DNA from: CAZAGT01 sp964484515
GTDB lineage: Bacteria; Desulfobacterota; DSM-4660; Desulfatiglandales; HGW-15
Length of the DNA: 12,401 bases
Direction: 5' to 3'
Assembly (NCBI GenBank): GCA_964484515.1
Contig: CAZAGT010000136.1
Location: forward strand, 1-12,401
The notes below the pieces were generated by a model. It did not search any database. It was not told where the DNA came from and worked only from the letters and a program-made list of their open reading frames with translations. Of the stretch, positions 1-6,211 are shown one piece after another. Positions within the stretch are counted from its first letter, which is position 1. Each line of letters begins with the position of its first letter. Made by a program: the position numbers and the translations under genes.

Positions 1-187
1 TTTTGTCTTTCCACACCTTTCGACGTGTTGTTTATGCAACAGTAGGGTTCAGTTACACTTAAACCTCGTTGGAGTGTTTCAAAAAAGCGAAGTGTTATCG
101 GATTTCATCTTACGGACACCTCAGGGAGATGTCAACTTGGATCCTTTCTTCAGCTACCCTGAGGAATTCAGACTCGTTGGTTGCCGA

Positions 188-216
188 TTGACTTAAAAAA
201 GGTTTTCTCTTATGCT
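188..216 (+). promoter_or_regulatory. sigma70-like promoter for the KdnB-type gene
   Basis: The sequence shows a -35 box TTGACT (188-193), a 17-nt spacer and a -10 box TATGCT (211-216). This predicts transcription starting near 223 and a leader of about 60 nt to the GTG start at 286. The only other start, ATG 241, would have a leader of about 18 nt without a ribosome binding site. Spacing and hexamers are close to consensus, but the promoter is inferred from sequence only. Confidence 0.5.
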
Positions 217-271
217 GCCGCGCATTGCAGTTCTAGCTGAATGGGTCGGATCAAGCGGCACAAATGCCTTT

Positions 272-278
272 GGGGGAG
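272..278 (+). promoter_or_regulatory. Shine-Dalgarno site that decides the kdnB start
   Basis: GGGGGAG lies 7 nt before GTG 286. The in-frame ATG at 241 has no purine-rich site in front of it. The ATG at 304 has only weak purines upstream and lies inside the conserved N-terminal strand. This favours GTG 286 as the true start. Confidence 0.55.
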
Positions 279-285
279 CAAACAG

Positions 286-1353
286 GTGCATCGAAACTTC
301 AAAATGATTTCTCGCGTTGTCTTCGGTCGCGGCTGTTTCGAGCAGGTCGGAGACATCCTCGATGATCAGCGCCGGGACCGGGGCGCCTTCATGGCCATTC
401 TCGTGGACGACGTCTTCATGCAAAGCAATCTGCGCGAACGGATTCCATTGAAGGAACAGGATCACATTATCTGGGTGAATGTAAAGGCGGAGCCCACGAC
501 GACCTATGTCGATGAGCTTACGCTGAAGGTAAAGGCGCTTTCCAACGACCTGCCCGCCGGCGTTGTCGGTATTGGTGGCGGCAGCACCATGGATCTCGCC
601 AAGGCCATCGCCTTGATGCTCACCAACCCTGGCCCCGCGACCGATTACCAGGGATGGGACCTGATCAAGTACCCTGCAGTCTACAAGGTCGGCATCCCCA
701 CCCTTGCCGGGACCGGGGCAGAGGTCTCGCGCACGACCGTCCTGATTGGACCCCAAAAAAAACTCGGTATCAATTCCGATTACACCCTCTTCGACCAAAT
801 CGTTCTCGACCCGGATCTCCTGAAGGGAGCCCCGGCCGATCAGTACTTCTACACCGGCATGGACTGCTACATCCACTGCATCGAATCCCTCGCCGGCACC
901 TATCTGAATGCCTTCAGCCGGGCCTACGGCGAAAAGGCTCGTGATCTCTGTCGAGAGGTCTTCCTGGGGGACGACCCGGAAAGGGATGACAAACTCATGA
1001 TGGCCTCTTATTTTGGCGGCATGAGCATCGCCTACTCCCAGGTCGGCGTCTGTCATGCACTCTCGTACGGACTCTCTTTCCAGTTGGGGATCCATCATGG
1101 AATCGGGAACTGTATTGCCTTTGATTATCTGGAAGAGTACTACCCTGAAGGGGTGCGTGAATTCCGTGAGATGATGGACCGGCAAGACATTGCACTACCG
1201 CGCGGTATCATGGAGGGAGTCGCGGATGAGCGTATCTCAAAGATGATCGATGCCGCCCTCTTTCTTGAACCGCTCTGGGAACATGCCTTCGGACCGGACT
1301 GGCGGCTGATCATGACGAGGGAGAAGATACGGGACCTCTACAAAAAGATGTAA
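286..1353 (+). CDS. kdnB: 3-deoxy-D-manno-octulosonate (Kdo) 8-oxidase, KdnB-type iron-dependent alcohol dehydrogenase
   Basis: Predicted to oxidise the C8 hydroxyl of Kdo to an aldehyde, the first step of making 8-amino-3,8-dideoxy-Kdo (Kdo8N), known from Shewanella. It is a cytosolic group III (iron-type) alcohol dehydrogenase of 355 residues from GTG 286. Visible motifs are the nucleotide loop GIGGGSTMD (about 95-103) and GTGAE (142-146). The four metal-ligand positions are Asp193 and His197 in TGMDCYIH, His257 in CHALSY and His271 in HHGIGN. The stretches TGMDCYIHC, DDKLMMASY, GGMSIAYSQVG and HHGIGNCIAFD match Shewanella KdnB as I remember it, so I prefer this over a generic alcohol dehydrogenase. 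ATG 241 would add 15 residues but has no ribosome binding site. The partner aminotransferase KdnA is not adjacent; it may lie left of the window, or be the DegT-family protein at 6212-7450. The gene converges on the acyl-CoA dehydrogenase with a 20-nt gap and no obvious terminator. Confidence 0.8.
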   Translation: MHRNFKMISRVVFGRGCFEQVGDILDDQRRDRGAFMAILVDDVFMQSNLRERIPLKEQDHIIWVNVKAEPTTTYVDELTLKVKALSNDLPAGVVGIGGGSTMDLAKAIALMLTNPGPATDYQGWDLIKYPAVYKVGIPTLAGTGAEVSRTTVLIGPQKKLGINSDYTLFDQIVLDPDLLKGAPADQYFYTGMDCYIHCIESLAGTYLNAFSRAYGEKARDLCREVFLGDDPERDDKLMMASYFGGMSIAYSQVGVCHALSYGLSFQLGIHHGIGNCIAFDYLEEYYPEGVREFREMMDRQDIALPRGIMEGVADERISKMIDAALFLEPLWEHAFGPDWRLIMTREKIRDLYKKM

Positions 1354-1373
1354 AGCCCTTATGAATCAAGGCC

Positions 1374-2513
1374 TCAGTCTCTGAAGATCTCGCGCGCGGT
1401 CACCACACGCATAATCTGATTCGTGCCCGTGTAGATCTGGATCAATTTGGCATCCCGCATCATTCTCTCCACGGGATAATCCTTCATGTACCCATATCCC
1501 CCCATGGCCTGGACAGCTTGCGTCGTCACCTCCATGGCCATGTCGGAGGCTACGAATTTGGCCATGGCCGAGAACTTCGGGATCAGACGCCGATCTCGCT
1601 TGTCCATGTACTGCGCGGCTTCGTACGTGAGGAGCCGAGCGGCCTCGACACTGGCCGTCATATCGGCAAACATGAATTGAATGGCCTGAAGCTCGGCGAT
1701 CGGTTTTCCGAATTGAATCCTCTGTTTTGAGTACTTGACAGCTTCGTCGAAGGCGCCCTGAGCCAGCCCCACGGCTTGAGAGGCTGAAAAGAGACGACTC
1801 GTATTCAGCGCCGCCATCATGTTTCCGATACCGTCGCCCTCTTCGCCGATTCGGTTGGCTTCCGGAACCGTGAGGTCGTCAAAAAACAATTCCGAGTTGA
1901 TGGAGCCCCGCATCCCCATCTTGTTTTCGTTCTTCCCGTATTGAAGCCCCGGTGTGCCTTTCTCGACCACAAAGACGCTCAACCCTTTAGACCCTTTGTC
2001 GGGATCCGTATAGGCATAGACGCAAACGGTGTCAGCAATTGAACCGTTTGTGATAAAGCATTTGCGGCCGTTGATCACATATTCTTGTTCGCGACGCACT
2101 GCACGGGTCTTCATGGCAAGGATATCGGATCCCGCATCGGGCTCCGTTGCCCCAAAGGCGCCTAGCTTTCCCTGAGCCATCCCGGGGAGGTACTTGGCCT
2201 TCAGATCGTCTCCACCCCCCCCCAGGATCGGCAACATTCCATCCGCCTGAGCTATCAGGATGAGAGCTGAAGAGGCGCAGACCTTTGCGATCTCTTCCAG
2301 GATCATGGAAAAAAGGAGATAGGTGGCCCCTATGCCGCCATACTTCTCGGGCAAGAGCGGGGTCAGGATGCCGTTTTCAGTAAATAGTTCCACTGTATCC
2401 CACGGAAACTCACCTGTTTCATCAATCTCAGCGGCCCTTGGTTTTACTTTTTCGCGGGACACATCCCTGACCGTGTTAAGGATCAGCCGTTGTTCTTCGC
2501 TCAATTCGATCAT
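1374..2513 (-). CDS. acyl-CoA dehydrogenase with Asp91 and no canonical catalytic Glu (possible cyclohexene-carboxyl-CoA dehydrogenase type)
   Basis: An FAD flavoenzyme of 379 residues, the usual length, which should pass electrons from an acyl-CoA to ETF. Visible family features are the helical N-terminal domain (1-120), the beta-domain signature GAFGATEPDAGSD (118-130), ITNG (154-157), KMGMRGS (198-204), RIQFGKPI (265-272) and QAMGGYGYMKDYPVERMMRD (335-354). In most members the proton-abstracting Glu sits in a YEGT motif; here it is YTGT (Thr362). The alternative isovaleryl-type position (ALNTSR, 235-240) has no Glu either. Asp91 in QADGMLP lies in the acyl pocket. Published Ch1CoA dehydrogenases of anaerobic benzoate/cyclohexane-carboxylate metabolism lost the Glu and use Asp91 for 1,4-elimination, so a cyclic acyl-CoA substrate is a reasonable inference, not proven. 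The start ATG 2513 is preceded by GGAGGGAGGA. It has its own promoter, divergent from the stress protein. A run of nine G in the coding strand encodes part of Gly98-Gly101. Confidence 0.9.
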   Translation of the reverse strand: MIELSEEQRLILNTVRDVSREKVKPRAAEIDETGEFPWDTVELFTENGILTPLLPEKYGGIGATYLLFSMILEEIAKVCASSALILIAQADGMLPILGGGGDDLKAKYLPGMAQGKLGAFGATEPDAGSDILAMKTRAVRREQEYVINGRKCFITNGSIADTVCVYAYTDPDKGSKGLSVFVVEKGTPGLQYGKNENKMGMRGSINSELFFDDLTVPEANRIGEEGDGIGNMMAALNTSRLFSASQAVGLAQGAFDEAVKYSKQRIQFGKPIAELQAIQFMFADMTASVEAARLLTYEAAQYMDKRDRRLIPKFSAMAKFVASDMAMEVTTQAVQAMGGYGYMKDYPVERMMRDAKLIQIYTGTNQIMRVVTAREIFRD

Positions 2514-2558
2514 CGTTTCCTCCCTCCATGCTGAGATGAACCATCTTCCTTGTGTCAG

Positions 2559-2587
2559 TTTATACCGATCGAGGCTCCAATTTGCAA
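2559..2587 (-). promoter_or_regulatory. sigma70-like promoter for the acyl-CoA dehydrogenase
   Basis: On the minus strand TTGCAA (2587-2582), a 17-nt spacer and TATAAA (2564-2559) form a near-consensus promoter. It places the transcript start about 40 nt before ATG 2513. It is back to back with the promoter at 2630-2658. Confidence 0.5.
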
Positions 2588-2629
2588 CAGACTGAAAGGG
2601 CGCCGCCAGGATTTCATCCCCAATCTTCG

Positions 2630-2658
2630 TTGTAACGGTTTATCCCTTCTGCTAAAAT
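2630..2658 (+). promoter_or_regulatory. sigma70-like promoter for the universal stress protein
   Basis: TTGTAA (2630-2635), a 17-nt spacer and TAAAAT (2653-2658) predict a start near 2665 and a leader of about 80 nt before ATG 2744. Its -35 box is about 43 bp from the -35 box of the divergent acyl-CoA dehydrogenase promoter, so one regulator could influence both. Confidence 0.5.
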
Positions 2659-2743
2659 GAGCTCAAGGCAATAAGGGAGCGATCGAAACCTCTTGTCAAC
2701 CAAGTTGAATCGTTCTCGGACATCCATGAAGGGGGTGGGAAAA

Positions 2744-3661
2744 ATGAGATGGTCACCACAGAAGATCCTTTGTACGTCCGATTTTTCGGATCTTGCCAAC
2801 GATGCCATCCCTTACGGCGTGGCCCTAGCCAATGAGTTTGGGGCCAAACTTTATCTCTGTCACATCGTCGACCTGACTTCCGTCGCCATGTATGGGGAAG
2901 CTATAACGGCATTTGAGGAGCAACAGAAGAGGATGCGAACGTATGCCCTTGAACAGCTCTCGCAACTTATGCACGGAAGGGACGCTGACTGGGAACCCCT
3001 TATTGCCACCGGGCACGTTGCCGAGACGATCGCCCATTTGGCCGCTGAAAAGGATGTCGAACTGGTGGTGTCGGCGAACCGTGGTCGATCCGGATTGAAA
3101 CGCCTCATCCTTGGCTCTGTAACCGGGCGTCTCATGCGGGTCCTACCCTGCCCTATTCTGATCATTCGAAGCCCCGGAGCCGAGTCGCAATCCGTGACGG
3201 AGCGAGGGATTCGGTATCGACGAATCCTTGTCGGGTGCGACTTCTCCAGTGATTCCGCCCTGGCGTTCGAATATGGGCTCAGCCTGGCGCAAGAATTCCA
3301 GGCCGAGTTCCACCTCGCCCACGTGATCGAGCCAGCGGCCTATAAAGATCTGCTGAAGTCAAGCGCGGAGTGGGGAGAGATGAGCGAAAAGGACCTGCGT
3401 GAACGGCTGAATGAGAAACTCATCCAGATGGTCCCGGAAGAGGCGCATGCCTGCTGTAGCGCGAAAACCGTTCTACTCGCCGGTCAACCTCACGAGGAGT
3501 TGACTAAGTATGCCCTGGTGCAAAATGTCGATCTCATCGTGTTGGGAGTTCGGGGGCGCAGCCTGGTTGAAAGCCTGTTTGTCGGATCAACAACGGCGCG
3601 GGCCGTCCGAGAAGCGCCTTGTCCGGTCCTATCGGTAAGACCTCGGGCCGCAGAGGACTGA
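2744..3661 (+). CDS. tandem universal stress protein (two UspA domains)
   Basis: A cytosolic stress protein of 305 residues with two complete Usp domains (about 7-143 and 157-300). Each begins with the typical beta strand (KILCTSDFSDLA; RILVGCDFSSDSALA) and ends with CPILIIR or CPVLSVRP. The nucleotide-binding signature G-x2-G-x9-G-(S/T) is complete in the second domain (GVRG...VGS, 268-282). In the first domain Ala replaces the first Gly (ANRG...LGS, 111-125). ATP binding may therefore differ between the halves. Two-domain Usp proteins act as nucleotide-dependent stress sensors, but targets cannot be predicted. Start ATG 2744 is chosen because AAGGGGG lies 8 nt upstream. In-frame TTG 2693 and ATG 2726 would add residues not typical of the family. 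The gene is followed after about 60 nt by a small gene on the same strand. Confidence 0.9.
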   Translation: MRWSPQKILCTSDFSDLANDAIPYGVALANEFGAKLYLCHIVDLTSVAMYGEAITAFEEQQKRMRTYALEQLSQLMHGRDADWEPLIATGHVAETIAHLAAEKDVELVVSANRGRSGLKRLILGSVTGRLMRVLPCPILIIRSPGAESQSVTERGIRYRRILVGCDFSSDSALAFEYGLSLAQEFQAEFHLAHVIEPAAYKDLLKSSAEWGEMSEKDLRERLNEKLIQMVPEEAHACCSAKTVLLAGQPHEELTKYALVQNVDLIVLGVRGRSLVESLFVGSTTARAVREAPCPVLSVRPRAAED

Positions 3662-3724
3662 CTTCAGGATCTACTTCTTCAAAACAGATAGACCTCTTCA
3701 TCCACCCCTAACGAGACCCTTGTG

Positions 3725-4012
3725 ATGCCTGACGCAGAAACCCCTTCCGAATCAACGCAAGCCTGTTTGATCCATGAAGATCGGATTCAAGAGAGGACCG
3801 ATGAAGTGGGAAATACTTGGCGCAAGGTCTATTTTGGGGGAGGAGCCCATTTTGAGAACTGGCTCGAGCAGTGCAAAGAGTTGGGAGAAGTGGTGGTGGA
3901 AGAGGTCGATCCGGCTGGCTATCCCTGTTTTGAGGAAGGACGAGAGACACTGTATCGGATCTGGATGAAGATGGACCCCCATGCTGCAGAAGCCGAGGAC
4001 GCTGCTCGGTGA
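3725..4012 (+). CDS. small conserved-looking hypothetical protein
   Basis: A 95-residue, acidic, soluble protein of no family I can name. It has no signal peptide or membrane segment. The centre, from NTWRKVYFGGGAHFENWL through the Cys in LEQCKELGE to DPAGYPCFEEG, looks structured, with aromatic residues, a Gly-Gly-Gly turn and two cysteines about 20 residues apart, plus a third near the N-terminus. This composition argues for a real protein. It lies about 60 nt after the stress-protein gene on the same strand with no terminator between them, so co-transcription is likely. GTG 3722 is directly upstream and could also start it. The ribosome binding site is weak, which lowers certainty. Confidence 0.6.
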   Translation: MPDAETPSESTQACLIHEDRIQERTDEVGNTWRKVYFGGGAHFENWLEQCKELGEVVVEEVDPAGYPCFEEGRETLYRIWMKMDPHAAEAEDAAR

Positions 4013-4103
4013 ATTCTGCGAGACCGCGGTTCGTCCTTGACGATCTCGACCTTGCGGGGAGAGATTCACATATAGGGATTTTGGTCATCACAGAAAGACA
4101 TTA

Positions 4104-4119
4104 AGATCGGCTTCGATCT
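4104..4119 (+). other. short perfect hairpin in the NIPSNAP leader
   Basis: AGATCG (4104-4109), loop GCTT, CGATCT (4114-4119), extended by TTA/TAA across one bulged C. No T-tract follows on either strand, so it is not a typical terminator. It lies about 60 nt before ATG 4181. Its role is unknown. Confidence 0.3.
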
Positions 4120-4180
4120 CTAAAAGGGTTCTGCGCCTGCTGTTGTTCAAACATCCAGACGGTCAGGAAAGGAGCTGACT

Positions 4181-4501
4181 ATGTTTTTTGAACTTCGCCA
4201 GTATCGGATAAAGGGTGGACAGCGCGAAGCGTTTGTCAAACTCATGGAAGAAGAAGTGATTCCCTTTCAGGTCGCAAAGGGGATGGTCGTCGTCGGTAGC
4301 TTCGTCGCCCAGGAGGAAGATGATCTCTACGTCTGGATCCGTCGCTTCGAGAACGAAGAAGAGCGGGAACGACTCTATCAGGCGGTCTACGATAGCGACC
4401 AATGGAAAGATGAAATTAGTCCCAATATCGGCACCATGTTGGATCGCGAAAGCATCCAGGTGACACGGCTGGAGGCAACGCCAAAATCCGTCATTCAATA
4501 G
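4181..4501 (+). CDS. NIPSNAP-family protein
   Basis: A 106-residue protein with the start and layout of the NIPSNAP family, a ferredoxin-like dimeric alpha/beta barrel. It opens with FFELRQYRIKGGQREAF, followed by VIPF and GMVVVGSFVAQEEDDLYVWIRRFENEEERERL, then the end-helix segment YQAVYDSDQWKDEI and a short C-terminal strand (IQVTRLEAT). The family is widespread and most bacterial members have no assigned substrate; related barrels bind small molecules or act as monooxygenase-like folds. No catalytic residues can be named. GGAG sits 6 nt before the ATG. The gap of about 170 nt from the preceding gene holds a short hairpin, so it may have its own promoter, although none is convincing. Confidence 0.8.
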   Translation: MFFELRQYRIKGGQREAFVKLMEEEVIPFQVAKGMVVVGSFVAQEEDDLYVWIRRFENEEERERLYQAVYDSDQWKDEISPNIGTMLDRESIQVTRLEATPKSVIQ

Positions 4502-4589
4502 ACTAGAGAGGCTTTCAAATAACCCTGACTGGTCTCTGTGGCCTCAGGATTCCTATTGACCTTCGTCACTAGGGCGCACACAGAAGGTA

Positions 4590-4617
4590 CGAGGCTCGAG
4601 GAGCGAGACACGAGGCC
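4590..4617 (+). repeat. four tandem CGAG heptamers
   Basis: CGAG occurs at 4590, 4597, 4604 and 4611, exactly every 7 nt. The units are CGAGGCT, CGAGGAG, CGAGACA and CGAGGCC. It is a degenerate short tandem repeat in non-coding DNA downstream of the NIPSNAP gene. The third unit also forms the left arm of the candidate terminator at 4604-4644. Confidence 0.55.
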
Positions 4618-4644
4618 GGAAAAGAAGACCTGTCTCGTTTTTTG
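4604..4644 (+). terminator. candidate rho-independent terminator after the NIPSNAP gene
   Basis: CGAGACA (4604-4610) pairs perfectly with TGTCTCG (4632-4638), followed at once by six T (4639-4644). A further GG/CC pair inside leaves a purine-rich loop. The stem is short and the loop long, so strength is uncertain, but position and T-tract suit the end of the + strand transcript. Confidence 0.45.
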
Positions 4645-4728
4645 TACCAAAACACACGCCGAAGGATCCGTTTGCCCCTGCTACCCTCCCAGTCTTCTTA
4701 CCCACGCCTCAGCCCGGGTCGGTTCTAA

Positions 4729-4753
4729 CCCCTAGTCCCCAACCCCCAATCCC
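4729..4753 (-). repeat. C-rich heptamer-like tract; G-quadruplex motif on the minus strand
   Basis: On the + strand C-runs lie at 4729-4732, 4737-4740, 4743-4747 and 4751-4753, separated by TAGT, AA and AAT. The minus strand therefore has four runs of three to five G with loops of 2-4 nt, which satisfies the classic G-quadruplex pattern. It begins 5 nt past the stop of the glycerol-1-phosphate dehydrogenase, so it would lie in the 3' end of that transcript. The CCCCAAC and CCCCAAT units resemble the heptanucleotide repeats (STRR) known from cyanobacteria. Confidence 0.5.
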
Positions 4754-4758
4754 TGCCT

Positions 4759-6093
4759 TTAAGGTTCCAGCCATTCCGTTATGATCTCCTCCGCTGACGC
4801 GGGCAGGATCCCCACCAGCCATGCAAGATCGACCACCGTGGTCCGTTGTCGTATTTCATGCATGTGTAACAGCGCCGCCCGGGCGCGTTCTCTTGTACAG
4901 CGGATGTCTTCAATATAGCGCGCGGCACCGGCAGAAGCCAAGCAGTCCGCTATTTGCCTTGGCCCCTTCGTGTTGCGGCGCGCAATGGCTTGCAAGTTCT
5001 GCCACTCGCCCGGTAAGCTGAGTCGCGCGCGTACCTGCCTGAGACGATCCCGCTTCCCTTCGTACTGCACCGCCACCGGTCCGGCCAAGGGACCCCAGAA
5101 TGTCTTATCGATGGATCCCGGCATGTCGCACAGTTCGGGAGAACTCACCCCAAGTATCCGTTCATAGAGGGCGGAGGCGAGGATCGTGCCGAGGCCCACC
5201 TGCCGGCCATGGAGGTCGGTTGGAAGGCCATCGACGAGGCCCATCATGTCAAGGGTGTGGCTGAATAGGTGTTCGCCGCCCGACGCGGGGGCAGACGTTC
5301 CAATCAACGTCATGGCAAGGCCCGAATAGATGAGGGCGTCGAACACGGCCTTGACCCCATCCGGCGTTCGCATCCCTACCTTTTGAGGATTGTCGTAATA
5401 TAGGGATTCGATCCCTGAAATGATGTCAGCACAATAGGAACAGTAGTACTCGTCGAAAAACCAATGGTTGATCCGCCAGTCGGCCACACTGACGGGCTTG
5501 GCAACGGCGTCTCCAAGACCTGCCGCCGTAAGCTCGAAAGGGGCTCGCGCAATCATGCTTGGCACCGCGAGAACAGCGACCGGTGCCTGGGCGTGCACGA
5601 GCTGCTTCACGCCGTTGATGGTCGCCGCCACGTTCGCGGCTGTATAGCCGTTCATGGTGGCTGCCGTTGCGACGGTGACATAGGGAACCTTTATTTCGAA
5701 AGACAGCCACTTGGTGAGATCGTTGATCACGCCGCTCCCCACGGCAATAAGTCCATCTGGGCGACCTACTCTTGAGAGTAATGCGTTAAAGGTTCGGTCG
5801 TCGCACAATGGTGAGCCGAGATCCCGGTCGGGCACGACAACGGATTCCACCTGCCACCCGGCCCGGATGAGATTCGACGCGGCTTCGTTTGCGGCTATCT
5901 CGTGGGTCCTTACGTCAGACAGTAAGATGACAGATCGGCCCCGGGTGTGGGGGGCGAAGACCTCCGGTAATACGAGCAGTGCATCTTCGGCGTAATGAAC
6001 CACCTTGACAGGCACCTCATGTGTGCGCCCGCATTGACACAGGAACGTCTTACCGAATAACGATTCCAGGGACGGCATTTCCATCGTCGTCAT
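4759..6093 (-). CDS. sn-glycerol-1-phosphate dehydrogenase (AraM/EgsA family)
   Basis: Predicted to reduce dihydroxyacetone phosphate to sn-glycerol-1-phosphate with NAD(P)H, the backbone stereochemistry of archaeal lipids; Bacillus AraM is a characterised bacterial example. The protein has 444 residues from ATG 6093. The N-terminus carries FLCQCGRTH (17-25), followed by a Rossmann-like half with GSGVINDLTKW (119-129) and VATAATMNGYT. Metal ligands are expected at Asp195 (GLGDAVAK), His275 (GGEHLFSH) and His295 (DLHGRQVGLGT); all are present. The C-terminal third is helical. ATG 6093 is chosen because GGAAGG lies 5 nt upstream; the in-frame TTG 6111 has no such site. It is the last gene of the minus-strand cluster, 118 nt after the aminotransferase gene, with no promoter evident in the gap. 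No prenyl-glyceryl-phosphate synthase is in the window, so the use of the product is open: a lipid backbone, a head group or a polymer unit. Confidence 0.85.
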   Translation of the reverse strand: MTTMEMPSLESLFGKTFLCQCGRTHEVPVKVVHYAEDALLVLPEVFAPHTRGRSVILLSDVRTHEIAANEAASNLIRAGWQVESVVVPDRDLGSPLCDDRTFNALLSRVGRPDGLIAVGSGVINDLTKWLSFEIKVPYVTVATAATMNGYTAANVAATINGVKQLVHAQAPVAVLAVPSMIARAPFELTAAGLGDAVAKPVSVADWRINHWFFDEYYCSYCADIISGIESLYYDNPQKVGMRTPDGVKAVFDALIYSGLAMTLIGTSAPASGGEHLFSHTLDMMGLVDGLPTDLHGRQVGLGTILASALYERILGVSSPELCDMPGSIDKTFWGPLAGPVAVQYEGKRDRLRQVRARLSLPGEWQNLQAIARRNTKGPRQIADCLASAGAARYIEDIRCTRERARAALLHMHEIRQRTTVVDLAWLVGILPASAEEIITEWLEP

Positions 6094-6096
6094 GTA

Positions 6097-6104
6097 TTCC
6101 TTCC
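6097..6104 (-). promoter_or_regulatory. Shine-Dalgarno site that decides the G1P dehydrogenase start
   Basis: GGAAGGAA on the minus strand ends 3 nt before ATG 6093, with its core GGAAGG 5 nt away. It lies inside the extension that would be coding if the upstream TTG 6111 were used. This supports the shorter 444-residue protein. Confidence 0.5.
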
Positions 6105-6211
6105 GAGCCAATAGACCGCAATATCAAGAGCCGCCTCCCGGCACTCCCTACGAAAGCGAATCCATACTCCTGTATTCCGTGATTTCAGAGAAGGGCACCC
6201 GCGGTATGATG

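Noticed and set aside
2..196. Open frame on the + strand from the window edge, possible end of an upstream gene
   Set aside because: About 64 codons, AT-rich, no motif, and it runs into the -35 box of a good promoter; more likely non-coding.
193..1185. Long open frame (330 codons) on the minus strand opposite kdnB
   Set aside because: It mirrors the codon structure of a clear Fe-ADH on the + strand, has no recognisable motif and no good ribosome binding site.
4037..4076. TTGACG as a promoter for the NIPSNAP gene
   Set aside because: No acceptable -10 box at 16-18 nt; the nearby TATAGG is at the wrong distance.
4538..4735. Open frame of 65 codons after the NIPSNAP gene
   Set aside because: It runs through the CGAG repeat and the candidate terminator, lacks a ribosome binding site and has low-complexity codons.
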